The position numbers and the translations under genes were made by a program. From a virus: a stretch of DNA of 37,459 nt. Positions 23,259 to 31,033 of this stretch are shown here, one piece after another; the first letter of the stretch is position 1, and each line of letters begins with the position of its first letter. The notes under the pieces are model-generated. The model saw nothing but the letters and a program-made list of their open reading frames with translations. It had not been told where the DNA came from and made no database searches. The stretch spans positions 1 to 37,459 of IMG/VR virus record IMGVR_UViG_3300043411_000956; one strand, written 5' to 3'.

Positions 23259-24454
23259 TGGCTTACGAGGAATTACTTCAGGCTTTAGTTGGACGGAAAA
23301 ATCAACTTGAAAGCGAAGACCCTTTCTACTCTATCGGTCGCGGTGTAGCGGCTACGAGTCCGGTCGTTCAGGGGGCTTCGTTTGGGGACAACCTTGGGGC
23401 GGTGGCGCTTCAGGGCTTATTGTCCGGGTTGGGGACGGGCATAGGCCGATCCCGCGTAGAATCGCAGTACGGTAAAGAGGCTGATGCTCTTCGCGGTTTC
23501 TATCAAGCGCCACAGGATCAAAGGGAACAGCTTGCATCGAGTCCAGAAATGGCCCCTTACAAAGGCTTTTTAGCTTATGACCAAGTTTCTCAGCAAAGGG
23601 ACCAAGAGAACGAGGCTAGAGAACTGAGCAAAGCTGTTGCGTTGGCAAAAACTAAGGCGACGTTTGAAAATCCTCGGCTTTCGGAGCTTGCTGGGGATGT
23701 CAGCATAGAGCCCACGGCTAACGGTAGATACGAGGTTAAAAGGTCCGGGCAAAAAATGCCGATAGCTCAAGAGTCGGCCTCTGGTGCACAACCTGGAAGT
23801 CTCACCAACAAGCACCTACAGATATTTAATCAGTTGGTAGAAAGCGGCGTTCCCTCCGTCCAAGCATCGGCAGCGGCAGACAAGCAGATGGATATAGAAC
23901 GAAAGAAGATGACTCGGACTTATAAGGCAATCGAGGCGTCTCGGGAAAAGGCGGCAACGCTTGAGTCTATGGCAAGAACGGCAAGCGAGGGGCTATCGGG
24001 GGCAGGAAGAACCGGCCCGGGATCTAGCGACACGCTCGCGTCTCTTGCTGGTTTGGTATCCTCCGATCAGGCAAACAAGGCCGCATCTACAACGCTTCTG
24101 AACTCCATAAAACCTGACGCATTGCGGGCGCAAAAGGTTCCGGGCATGGGCGCGATGTCAGACTTTGAAAGTAAGCAGTTTTTTGCAGCCGCGCCCGGTA
24201 GCGATAAGACACCAGAGCAAAACTCCGCACTGATACGAAAGATTCAGCAAGCGGCGCAAATAGAGCAGCAATATGCGGACTTCGTCGAATCGTACGTAGA
24301 AGACAGGGGAACCGATGTCGGAGCACAACAAGCGTGGGACAAGTACAAACGGGAGGTAATGCCTGAAATTTTCAGCGGGACGCAGTCTCAAGCAAATAGC
24401 GGCGGGGATGTGATAACGGCGCCAGATGGTAAGAAATTCAGGTTTATCGACTAA
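23258..24454 (+). CDS. Internal virion (ejection) protein candidate, 398 aa
   Basis: An in-frame GTG at 23243 exists, but ATG 23258 overlaps the upstream stop (TAATG) and is preceded by GTGGAGGGG. The protein is helical and charged, with a long coiled coil (residues about 95-330) and Gly/Ala-rich N-terminal part. Its size and place before the transglycosylase protein fit an ejection protein. No specific motif was found. Confidence 0.65.
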   Translation: MAYEELLQALVGRKNQLESEDPFYSIGRGVAATSPVVQGASFGDNLGAVALQGLLSGLGTGIGRSRVESQYGKEADALRGFYQAPQDQREQLASSPEMAPYKGFLAYDQVSQQRDQENEARELSKAVALAKTKATFENPRLSELAGDVSIEPTANGRYEVKRSGQKMPIAQESASGAQPGSLTNKHLQIFNQLVESGVPSVQASAAADKQMDIERKKMTRTYKAIEASREKAATLESMARTASEGLSGAGRTGPGSSDTLASLAGLVSSDQANKAASTTLLNSIKPDALRAQKVPGMGAMSDFESKQFFAAAPGSDKTPEQNSALIRKIQQAAQIEQQYADFVESYVEDRGTDVGAQQAWDKYKREVMPEIFSGTQSQANSGGDVITAPDGKKFRFID

Positions 24455-26421
24455 TGGATGAAGTTACTCCTATCACGCGGGCAGAGTATGCAAAGCTTTA
24501 CGGCGGGCAGGAAGAGCCTACCCCTATTTCCCGTGCTGAGTATTCAAAAATGTATGGTGGCGGCTCTCCGGGCGAAAAGGCGCAAGGGGTTCTAACCTCG
24601 GCAACTCAGGGATTAACTTTCGGCCTCGGTGATGAGATCGTTGCTGGGTTGGATGCAGGGACCAATTACGTTGGGGACATGTTGCGTGGGCGTAATAAAG
24701 ATATCTCGATAGGTCAGCAGTACGACGCGGCACTGGAGGCAAGACGAGGCCCACAAAAGCAGTTTGAAGAGCAGAATCCGATCGCGTCAACCGCAGCTGA
24801 AATCGCGGGGAATATTCCAACGGCGTTTATCGGTGGAGCTCCTTCGAGCATAGCGGGGGCTATGAAACTCGGCGCGGGTCTTGGTGGTTTGTATGGCTTT
24901 GGCAAGGCAGAGGGCGGGGCGGCAGAAAGGGCGAAGGGCGCGGCAATGGGCGGCGCTGTCGGGGGCTTAGCTTCAGGCGCTATTGCTGGCGCTGGTAAGT
25001 TTCTAAAGGGAGCCGGAACTGTTGCAGACGATGCGGGGCAAAGGCTCAAAGCAGGGGCTTTAGGAGCAACAAAGACAGATTTTAAAATGTCGGCTAAGTA
25101 CAAAGGGCTCATTGATACAGCCGAGGGCGGGAAAAGTACCAAGCTGATGCAGTCAATTCAGAATGTGATCGATGATGGAACCTTTACCAAGTCGGGGGCT
25201 AGTTCAGCCGAGGATATGCTTTTAGCGAACACTTCGCGGATCGATTCGTATGACGACGCTTTGGCAAAAGTTTTGGCCGATGCCGATTCGGTTGCGACAC
25301 AGTCGGGTGTCAGAATTGAGCCAACCTTTTCAAAAGCAAAACAGTTTCTTGCGAGAGCAAATCCACTAGAGAAAAAGGCTCTCGAAAAAGAGTTTGCAGA
25401 GGCTCAGCTTGCTATCGGAGATGCTCTTGATGGCTCTCTCTCTAAAATGCAGGAAGTGAAGCGGTCCCTTTATCGCTCGGTTTATTCCGAGAATGGAAAG
25501 GCAAAACAAGAACTGGCGAGGGCTCTTGCAGAAGACCTTAAGGACGGAATCGAGAGGGGCGCAGCATTCGCCACAAAGTCGCCAGAAATGGCTGCGAAGG
25601 TTAAGGCCCTTAACGCGAAGATGGGAGAACATCTAGAGGTTCAAACTCTACTCACGCGACGGCTTGGACAGGAACAGGGCTCGGATGCGGTAAAGGGGAT
25701 AGTGGGAGCGCTCAGAACTTCCGGGGGGATGCTCACAACCCCAACGGTCATAGGTGGCCTTGTCGGGGGTTCGGGCGGTGGGGCGTTAGGGCTCGCCACG
25801 GGGGCGGCTATAAACCTAGCGGGGCGGCCCGGTTCGCGCATGGCTCTTGGTAAGGGTCTTCAGTCAGTTGCTCCAAAAATTGGACAGGCGGGAAGAGGCT
25901 TAATGGCCGCATCTCCACTCGGCGGTTTTCTTGGCGGGATCGGTGGAGCATCAAGCCCGAAGGGCAAAAAAGAGGGAGTACAGATGGAAGACATAAAAGC
26001 ACCGAAGGTAGAGCAGCAGGATATTTCCGCGATTATTGAGAAAACGGCGGGCTCTCCTGAGATGGCAAAGCTTACAAAGGCCGTCATTAGGGCAGAGAGC
26101 AACGGCGATCCGAGAGCGCAAAGCGGAGCAGGTGCTCAAGGGCTTATGCAAATTATGCCAGCGATGCAAAAGTCTCTTGGCGTAAAAGACCCGTTCGACC
26201 CGGCTGATAACATTCGCGGCGGCGTTGCTCTCTTGAAAGAAGAAATCAAGCGCTTCGGTGGAAACCTAGAACTTGCTTTAGCTGCATACAACGCAGGAAG
26301 CCCAAAAGTGAAAGCAGCGATTGCAAAAGCTGGCTCTATGGACTGGGAAGAGGTCGCGAAGTATTTGCCGGAAGAGACAAGAAACTACGTGCCAAAAGTT
26401 AAAAAGTATATCGAGGTATAG
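24454..26421 (+). CDS. Ejection protein with C-terminal lytic transglycosylase domain
   Basis: The product has 655 residues. Two near-identical 14-residue repeats open it (TPITRAEYAKLYGG at residues 5-18, TPISRAEYSKMYGG at 23-36). Gly/Ala-rich hydrophobic stretches that could enter membranes follow, and then a helical middle. The last 120 residues are a soluble lytic transglycosylase domain: catalytic E548 in IRAESNGDPRA, GAQGLMQIMP, AAYNAG and TRNYVPKV. It should open the peptidoglycan during DNA entry, as T7 gp16 does, and is probably injected with DNA. It starts at ATG 24454. Confidence 0.85.
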   Translation: MDEVTPITRAEYAKLYGGQEEPTPISRAEYSKMYGGGSPGEKAQGVLTSATQGLTFGLGDEIVAGLDAGTNYVGDMLRGRNKDISIGQQYDAALEARRGPQKQFEEQNPIASTAAEIAGNIPTAFIGGAPSSIAGAMKLGAGLGGLYGFGKAEGGAAERAKGAAMGGAVGGLASGAIAGAGKFLKGAGTVADDAGQRLKAGALGATKTDFKMSAKYKGLIDTAEGGKSTKLMQSIQNVIDDGTFTKSGASSAEDMLLANTSRIDSYDDALAKVLADADSVATQSGVRIEPTFSKAKQFLARANPLEKKALEKEFAEAQLAIGDALDGSLSKMQEVKRSLYRSVYSENGKAKQELARALAEDLKDGIERGAAFATKSPEMAAKVKALNAKMGEHLEVQTLLTRRLGQEQGSDAVKGIVGALRTSGGMLTTPTVIGGLVGGSGGGALGLATGAAINLAGRPGSRMALGKGLQSVAPKIGQAGRGLMAASPLGGFLGGIGGASSPKGKKEGVQMEDIKAPKVEQQDISAIIEKTAGSPEMAKLTKAVIRAESNGDPRAQSGAGAQGLMQIMPAMQKSLGVKDPFDPADNIRGGVALLKEEIKRFGGNLELALAAYNAGSPKVKAAIAKAGSMDWEEVAKYLPEETRNYVPKVKKYIEV

Positions 26422-26423
26422 AG

Positions 26424-27506
26424 ATGCCATTTAACGGTTCAGGAACATATTCACGCGACAATGGAACCTACACGGGTTCAACCGTATGGGCGCAGGATAA
26501 CGCTAACGGATACAAGATTGTTGATACTCGGCACGACCTGCACGATCAAGATATCGCAACGGCGCTCTCTTCTTGCCTCGTAAAAGACGGGCAGCAGTCG
26601 CCTACCGCGAATTTGCCGATGGCCGGGTTTAAACACACAAATGTTGCCGTGGCCTCGGCTCGCACTGACTACGCTCGATATTCTCAGGTCCAGGATTCAA
26701 GCCCGGTTTACGCGACCGGCGGCGGGACGGCAACGGCTTACACTCTAACGCTTTCGCCAGCGGTCACAGCCTACGCAGCGGGGCAAAGATTCTTTTTCTT
26801 TGCTAACGCGGGTAATTCTTCCGGTGCGGTGACTTTAAATGTAAATGGAGTGGGGGCAGTCGGCATAAAGAAAAACGACGGCACAGCCAACGGGACCGAC
26901 CCGGAGGCTTTTGCAATTCAGCAGTATGATCTCGTCGAGGTAGTACATAACGGCACAGTTTTTATTCTTGCTGGAAAGTACGAGAACATTCGACCGGCAA
27001 CCAACAACACCTTTGCGCTTGGTAGCGCGGCCCTTGCGTTCTCTCAATCTTTCACTCGGAAAATCTCGGCAGACACGGGGCAGGATTTAACGCTTGCAAG
27101 CCCAGCGGGAAGCGCTCAATGGACGATAGGCACTAGCTCAGGGGATATCACTCAGGACGGCTCTAACGGCGGTGATATTGTGCTCTCTCGCGATAATCGA
27201 GCCTATCGCCAGTCGGTAGAAGCAACGGTAACAGCGGCGGGAGTTAGCCAAGGGACCGCAACGCCGATCAATAAGCTTTATACCGTAGTCACAGCAGGGA
27301 GCGGCGGCGTAACACCATCGGATGCATGGCCCGTTGGGTGCGTGATGTATATCACGAATTTACTAGGCACAACTCTCACGGTTTACACAGCGGGATCGGC
27401 CAAGTTTGAGCCTGGACCTGCCGCATCGATAACCGTTGCAAGCGGAGCCTCAACGATCATCGCTAGGGCGTCGTCTCTTGTGTGGACAAGGGTTAGCGCG
27501 TCGTAA
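26424..27506 (+). CDS. Tail fibre or appendage protein
   Basis: The product has 360 residues. The start MPFNGSGTYSRDNG...WAQDNANGYKIVDTRHDLHDQDIATALSSCLVKDGQ is a well-known tail-fibre base of podoviruses, followed by PTANLPMAGFKHTNV. The rest is beta-rich, with Gly/Thr/Ala repeats that fit a trimeric shaft and head. No receptor-binding enzyme domain is visible. It is the last gene of the virion block, so host range would map here. It ends 30 bp before the convergent HNH-XRE gene, and I see no convincing terminator between the two. Confidence 0.85.
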   Translation: MPFNGSGTYSRDNGTYTGSTVWAQDNANGYKIVDTRHDLHDQDIATALSSCLVKDGQQSPTANLPMAGFKHTNVAVASARTDYARYSQVQDSSPVYATGGGTATAYTLTLSPAVTAYAAGQRFFFFANAGNSSGAVTLNVNGVGAVGIKKNDGTANGTDPEAFAIQQYDLVEVVHNGTVFILAGKYENIRPATNNTFALGSAALAFSQSFTRKISADTGQDLTLASPAGSAQWTIGTSSGDITQDGSNGGDIVLSRDNRAYRQSVEATVTAAGVSQGTATPINKLYTVVTAGSGGVTPSDAWPVGCVMYITNLLGTTLTVYTAGSAKFEPGPAASITVASGASTIIARASSLVWTRVSAS

Positions 27507-27536
27507 GCAAATCTAAGACTTTCGCATCTGATGTTT

Positions 27537-28259
27537 TCATTTGTTTTTCCTTTTTTCAGAGATTCCCTTTTGAACGTCCTTGTCTATTAGCTGGCCTATT
27601 TCCTCCCAAGAAATCTCAAGTTTTTTTCGAATCAATGAGAGGATCTCGAAAGAACACCCACGGGCCTTTTCTTCATAGTAGTAGTAACTTTGCGGGAGTA
27701 TGTCTAAGTGGCGAGCCATCTCGTACTTAGTGAGGTTAAGTTTATTGCGAAGTGTCTTAAAAAATAACATAGTTCTTTCCCTTCTACCGATTGCTGTTCT
27801 ATCACCCTTTGAGGAATTCTCTGAGTGCGTTATTACCTGTAGGTTAGCGAGCTCGTATCCCATCCAGCCATCGATCCTGTCGATCGTTGGTTTGATTATA
27901 TTCCTATTCATAGGGGCACACTTACTATACTTCCTATACATAGACTCAAATTTTGTCTTCTTAAGCCACTCCCAAAACTCAAAGAAAGAATAGGGTAAGC
28001 GTGACTTTGTGATTCTTTTATGTCGAACTTTCATGCCGTTAAAAGATCGCAGTGCTTGAGCGATCGCAGAATCAGAGCCCTCACAATTCTTGCAAATTAA
28101 TAGCTTTTTGGGGTCAATCCTACCCCGCTGGCCCTCGCAGTAACGCTGATAACGAGTCCCCCAAACGCCGTCCCGACACTCAACAACCGGTTTGCCAGCT
28201 CCTCTAAACCGGCCCTCTTCTAACTCCGTTTTACATCCAAGGCAAAAATGTTTGTCCAT
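27537..28259 (-). CDS. Zinc-ribbon / HNH-like / XRE-type HTH fusion protein
   Basis: The product has 240 residues. N-terminal zinc-binding cysteines are C6/C9, C28, C41 and C56/C59. Residues 124-152 (PTIDRID then GYELANLQVITHSENSSKGD) match the second half of HNH endonuclease motifs. Residues 167-222 have the XRE-type helix-turn-helix pattern (LRNKLNLTKYEMARHLDIL, then YYYYEEKARGCSFEILSLIRKKL). The gene is the sole minus-strand gene beside the early unit, divergent from it across an 86-bp region with two identical sites. It may be a repressor carrying a nuclease-like body, a self-regulated homing endonuclease, or both. A missing leading His of the HNH core leaves catalysis unproven. Confidence 0.75.
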   Translation of the reverse strand: MDKHFCLGCKTELEEGRFRGAGKPVVECRDGVWGTRYQRYCEGQRGRIDPKKLLICKNCEGSDSAIAQALRSFNGMKVRHKRITKSRLPYSFFEFWEWLKKTKFESMYRKYSKCAPMNRNIIKPTIDRIDGWMGYELANLQVITHSENSSKGDRTAIGRRERTMLFFKTLRNKLNLTKYEMARHLDILPQSYYYYEEKARGCSFEILSLIRKKLEISWEEIGQLIDKDVQKGISEKRKNK

Positions 28260-28273
28260 CTTAAAGAATCCTA

Positions 28274-28286
28274 TTCAGTATACTTG
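28274..28286 (+). promoter_or_regulatory. Operator-like repeat 1 (TTCAGTATACTTG)
   Basis: This 13-bp copy contains the perfect palindrome AGTATACT (28278-28285). On the minus strand it contains TATACT (28283-28278), the leftward -10, and it runs into the rightward -35 TTGACG. A protein bound here would cover the leftward promoter. Confidence 0.65.
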
Positions 28287-28313
28287 ACGTCTACACGATA
28301 AGTTCAGTATACT
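28284..28313 (+). promoter_or_regulatory. Rightward early promoter
   Basis: -35 TTGACG (28284-28289), an 18-bp spacer and -10 TATACT (28308-28313); both elements match five of six sigma-70 consensus bases. It should drive the early operon from 28346 onward. It is the best sigma-70-type promoter noticed in the window. Confidence 0.7.
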
Positions 28314-28315
28314 TG
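28303..28315 (+). promoter_or_regulatory. Operator-like repeat 2 (TTCAGTATACTTG)
   Basis: The second identical 13-bp copy lies 29 bp from the first. Its palindrome AGTATACT (28307-28314) contains the rightward -10 TATACT (28308-28313). A protein bound here would block the early promoter. Confidence 0.65.
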
Positions 28316-28345
28316 TTCGGGAAGTAGATTGCAAACGAGGAGCTT

Positions 28346-28564
28346 ATGGAAAACGAGGAAGCAGAAATACATAGACTGGAGCTAGAGCTTGAGCTCTACG
28401 CAGATGGCGCAAGGTGCGAAGGGTGCAAGAGGTTCTTTGCTGGCTCAAGCCTGGTGAAGCTCTGGCCCACCGAGGGCTACTACTGCGAAGAGTGCGAGGC
28501 GGCGATGGAAGCAGAGCAGAAAGATATGGAAGCGAGAGAATCAGATTTTTTAAGGAGCAGATAA
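28346..28564 (+). CDS. Small zinc-ribbon protein, first early gene, 72 aa
   Basis: Four cysteines, C24/C27 and C47/C50, form a zinc ribbon inside an acidic, largely helical protein. It is the first gene after the early promoter, with GAGGAG upstream, and its stop touches the ATG of the recT-like gene. Being first and small it may act early on host functions or support the annealing protein, but no family is recognised. Confidence 0.75.
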   Translation: MENEEAEIHRLELELELYADGARCEGCKRFFAGSSLVKLWPTEGYYCEECEAAMEAEQKDMEARESDFLRSR

Positions 28565-29436
28565 TGAACGAGATTGTGAACTACGAAGACAAAAAAGTAC
28601 TGCAAACGATTCGCGAGACGGTAGCGATAGGGGCGACGGATAGTGAGTTCGCTATGTTTATCGGGTTTTGCAAGGCGACCGGGCTGAATCCCTTTAAGCG
28701 CGAGATCTGGTTCATCAAAGTCAATGGTCGAGTCCAGATGATGACCGGGATCAACGGGTTCCATGCGATAGCAAATTCGCACCCTGAGTATGATGGGATT
28801 GAAAGCGGCTTGGTAGGGAAGGGGGGAGAGTACCTTTCTGCAACCTACCCCGGCAACGATTTCATCGGAGCGTGGGCGCGGGTACATAGGAAGGATCGCA
28901 AGCTCCCAATTGAGGGCGTGGCGATGCTTTCCGAGTACGATAAAGGTCACGGCAACTGGAAGACGATGCGCCGAGTTATGATCAACAAATGCGCCGAATC
29001 GGTAGGACTCAGAAAGGGTTTTCCGCAGCAATTGGGCGGATTATATACGGACGCGGAGTATCAGCCAGAAGCCAAGCCCATAGAAGAATCGGCGGTAGTT
29101 GTTGAGCCTCTGAAGCCCGTAGAACCGACCTTTTATCTCATCGAAGCGCCAACGAAAGAGCAGACTTTATTCATGAGCAAGCGCGGTGAGTACGTTCAGG
29201 AGCTCGGCGCGTGGTGCGTGAAGAAAGAGCTTGAGCCGAGAGAGATTGAGAAGTTGGCCCCGTACAAAACAACGCTCGAAGAAATTGAGGCGACCAAAGC
29301 GCAAGCGGCAGCGGTTGCGGCACAAGTCGAGCCAGTAGGGGAGACGCAGAAAGTAGAGCGTGAGGAAACTCCCCTCGAAAAAGCTAAGAAGCGAGTAACG
29401 AAAATGCTGGAGGGTACAGATCATGAAGTTATATGA
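28564..29436 (+). CDS. recT: RecT/Bet-type single-strand annealing protein
   Basis: The ATG at 28564 is preferred over an upstream in-frame start at 28414. The 290-residue product has the RecT/Bet pattern: SEFAMFIGFCKATGLNPFKREIW, VQMMTGINGFHAIANSHPEYDG, ARVHRKDRKLPIEGVAML and KCAESVGLRKGFP. Such proteins pair complementary single strands in phage recombination. The C-terminal 100 residues are charged and variable. It lies directly before a Gp157-like gene, and no matching exonuclease of lambda-Exo type was seen, unless the VRR-NUC protein serves that role. Confidence 0.85.
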   Translation: MNEIVNYEDKKVLQTIRETVAIGATDSEFAMFIGFCKATGLNPFKREIWFIKVNGRVQMMTGINGFHAIANSHPEYDGIESGLVGKGGEYLSATYPGNDFIGAWARVHRKDRKLPIEGVAMLSEYDKGHGNWKTMRRVMINKCAESVGLRKGFPQQLGGLYTDAEYQPEAKPIEESAVVVEPLKPVEPTFYLIEAPTKEQTLFMSKRGEYVQELGAWCVKKELEPREIEKLAPYKTTLEEIEATKAQAAAVAAQVEPVGETQKVEREETPLEKAKKRVTKMLEGTDHEVI

Positions 29437-29908
29437 GATCGACCATGCGATTGCTCAAGAGCTTGAGTTTCTTGATGCGGCAGAAGAGACAGGCGAGACG
29501 CCAGAGAGCATTAAAGAGCGCCTTGATGCGCTACAAATCGAACGCGAGGCGAAGCTTGCAGCAATCGTTGCAGTCGCCAAGAACCTAAGCGCGGAGGCTG
29601 ACGCATGCGAAGCAGAGGCGAAGCGACTGAAGGCGAGGGCGGCGCACAACGAGAAGCGCATCGAGGGGCTTAAGTGGTACGTCAGCCAGGTATTGAAAGG
29701 GGAGAAGTGGGGGAATGGAGTACACGTCATTTCTTACCGCGATTCGGAGGCGGTGGAAGTGACCGATGAAAATAAAATCCCGTCTCTTTATATGCGTGAA
29801 GTTTTGTATTGGGAACCCAACAAAAAACTACTCAAGGAAGATCTGAAAAGTGGCGCTAGTATCCCTGGCGTCGAACTTAGAAAGAATATTTCGGTGCAAT
29901 TTAAGTAG
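29423..29908 (+). CDS. Gp157-like protein (siphovirus Gp157 family)
   Basis: The product has 161 residues. It matches the Gp157 family pattern: a helical coiled N-terminal half (residues 1-85) with KNLSAEADACEAEAKRLKARAAHNEKRIEGLKWYV, then a small beta domain ending SIPGVELRKNISVQFK. The family is found next to recombination genes. Resistance to phage infection has been reported for some members, so its role may be DNA metabolism or interference. It overlaps the recT-like gene by 14 bp. Confidence 0.8.
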   Translation: MKLYEIDHAIAQELEFLDAAEETGETPESIKERLDALQIEREAKLAAIVAVAKNLSAEADACEAEAKRLKARAAHNEKRIEGLKWYVSQVLKGEKWGNGVHVISYRDSEAVEVTDENKIPSLYMREVLYWEPNKKLLKEDLKSGASIPGVELRKNISVQFK

Positions 29909-29924
29909 GTTTATGGAGGCAAAA

Positions 29925-30278
29925 ATGAGCGAAGAAACGGAGAGCAGAAGAGGTAAGGGTGGGGCGGTTGCGGTTGCGGCGCTCTTGCTGATGACATTCG
30001 GCGGTTGGGTGGTTCCGAAGGTGTGGGACGCAGCATCAAGCGCGTACGCGAAGCAGAGAGAGCGCGTATTGCTCTCAATGATCGCCAGCGACTTGGACGG
30101 CAAGAGCTTTGAGGTTGATCCGCAAAGAAAGCACCACATGATCGCGCCGATGATGGAGCGGAGCGATTTGTTGAAAGCGCTCTATGTGCTGGATCTTCGC
30201 TTTCGGCAGCAGACGGGAATTATCGACGGAATAAGAAACGCAGCGCAGTGGGACGGCGCAATGATTGGGGAGGAATAA
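29925..30278 (+). CDS. Single-pass membrane protein, 117 aa
   Basis: The ATG at 29925 follows GGAGGCAAAA. A short basic N-terminus is followed by one hydrophobic helix (about residues 13-31, AVAVAALLLMTFGGWVVPKVW). The rest is a charged, helical cytoplasmic or periplasmic domain with a DLDGKSFEVDPQRKHHMIAP segment. It may anchor early complexes to the membrane. No family is recognised. Confidence 0.65.
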   Translation: MSEETESRRGKGGAVAVAALLLMTFGGWVVPKVWDAASSAYAKQRERVLLSMIASDLDGKSFEVDPQRKHHMIAPMMERSDLLKALYVLDLRFRQQTGIIDGIRNAAQWDGAMIGEE

Positions 30279-30279
30279 A

Positions 30280-30408
30280 ATGAAACAGGTTGATTCAAAG
30301 ATAGTTGCTAGGGCCATGATTTTGAAACTTAGAAAGTGCGCGGTGAGTGCCGACCAAAGGCAGCGCGACCGCATGATTACGCGATTGGTAAAGGCTCTTA
30401 CTAAGTAG
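30280..30408 (+). CDS. Small basic protein, 42 aa
   Basis: ATG 30280 lies two bases after the upstream stop, with GGGGAGGAA before it. The product is a short, very basic helical peptide (KIVARAMILKLRKC, then RQRDRMITRLVKALTK), which may bind nucleic acid. It is followed by a stable hairpin. It is too short for domain assignment. Confidence 0.55.
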   Translation: MKQVDSKIVARAMILKLRKCAVSADQRQRDRMITRLVKALTK

Positions 30409-30409
30409 G

Positions 30410-30445
30410 GTAGGACAGGAGGTTCTGCGGAGCCTCCGATCCTAC
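30410..30445 (+). other. Stable hairpin between two small genes
   Basis: GTAGGA (30410-30415) pairs with TCCTAC (30440-30445), and GGAGG (30418-30422) with CCTCC (30433-30437), with a 2x2 internal loop and a 10-base top loop. There is no U-tract, so it is not a typical terminator. It may protect RNA ends or block ribosomes. Confidence 0.6.
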
Positions 30446-30466
30446 GGTGCTTATGGCCGTTAGGTT

Positions 30467-30808
30467 ATGAAAAAGGTTGATATGAGAAAGCAGATGGTTG
30501 TACTAGGTGTACTGGTTGCCGTCCTCTCGTCTGGTTGCGGTGCAGTGTTGAATGTCGGCAGTGAGCAAGCGAGCCTGTCCGGTTCACCGGAGGGTATCAG
30601 GGCGATGCTCGACGGGATGAACGGATTAATCCAAAACGGGAAAGCCTCACCCGATAAAAAGACCGCGCACACAATAATGCGATTGGAGCAGGAGAGAGAG
30701 TTCACGAAGAGGGCAATGAAGCCCGGCTTCTTCTCTAATTTGCTTTCAAGAAATGCAGCGTCGAACGTCACGAACGTAGACACCGGCGGCGCTTCAACAA
30801 TCGAATAA
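30467..30808 (+). CDS. Small putative lipoprotein, 113 aa (start uncertain)
   Basis: Two in-frame starts are possible: 30467 or 30482. The second has AAAAAGG upstream and gives MRKQMVVLGVLVAVLSSGC, a lipoprotein-type signal whose box (SSGC) differs at the -3 position from the usual Leu. The mature part is small, charged and helical. An envelope lipoprotein in the early operon could modify the host surface, for example to exclude other phages. That role is an inference. Confidence 0.6.
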   Translation: MKKVDMRKQMVVLGVLVAVLSSGCGAVLNVGSEQASLSGSPEGIRAMLDGMNGLIQNGKASPDKKTAHTIMRLEQEREFTKRAMKPGFFSNLLSRNAASNVTNVDTGGASTIE

Positions 30809-30818
30809 GGGGGGACTT

Positions 30819-30896
30819 ATGCAAGAGATGATGAAGTATTTTCTGTACGGTAGTTCGTTCTATTTCGTTGTTTTTGTGGCTCAAAACTTAATTTAA
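30819..30896 (+). CDS. Membrane micropeptide 1, 25 aa
   Basis: AAGGGGGG precedes ATG 30819 with good spacing. The 25-codon frame encodes MQEMMKYFL... with an aromatic, hydrophobic helix through about residue 22 (YFLYGSSFYFVVFVAQ). It pairs with a second 25-aa membrane peptide just downstream. Confidence 0.5.
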   Translation: MQEMMKYFLYGSSFYFVVFVAQNLI

Positions 30897-30906
30897 CGGA
30901 GGCTCT

Positions 30907-30984
30907 ATGCCAGCGGTTTTAGCGGTTTTCATGTTTACGACTTTTGGCTTTTTTCTAGGGTGGTTCGGGGTGTTCTTTGAATAA
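30907..30984 (+). CDS. Membrane micropeptide 2, 25 aa
   Basis: ACGGAGG precedes ATG 30907. The peptide is almost entirely hydrophobic (AVLAVFMFTTFGFFLGWFGVFF) and ends just before a strong terminator. Like its neighbour, it would span a membrane once. Confidence 0.5.
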   Translation: MPAVLAVFMFTTFGFFLGWFGVFFE

Positions 30985-31002
30985 AACGATTGTATGAAAA
31001 AA

Positions 31003-31033
31003 GGGGGGTGGATTATACCACCTCCCTGTTTTT
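31003..31033 (+). terminator. Rho-independent terminator
   Basis: GGGGGGTGG (31003-31011) pairs with CCACCTCCC (31018-31026) over nine pairs including one G-T around an ATTATA loop, followed by TGTTTTT. It closes the first part of the early operon. Genes beyond need readthrough or a new promoter. Confidence 0.85.

Larger units (their letters stand above)
28260..28345. promoter_or_regulatory. Divergent control region between HNH-XRE gene and early operon
   Basis: An 86-bp AT-rich interval holds a rightward promoter, a weaker leftward promoter and two copies of TTCAGTATACTTG. The minus gene's start has only AGGAT upstream, and the + gene at 28346 has GAGGAG. The arrangement is that of a phage switch, in which one protein can act at both promoters. 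Confidence 0.7.

Noticed and set aside
26424-27506. Diversity-generating retroelement variable region in the tail fibre
   Set aside because: No reverse transcriptase or template repeat was seen anywhere in the window.
27507-27536. Bidirectional terminator between tail fibre and HNH-XRE genes
   Set aside because: T-rich sequence is present just after, but no GC-rich hairpin could be drawn.
27493-27540. 15-codon minus-strand frame overlapping the stop of the HNH-XRE gene
   Set aside because: Too short to support, despite its ATGA overlap.
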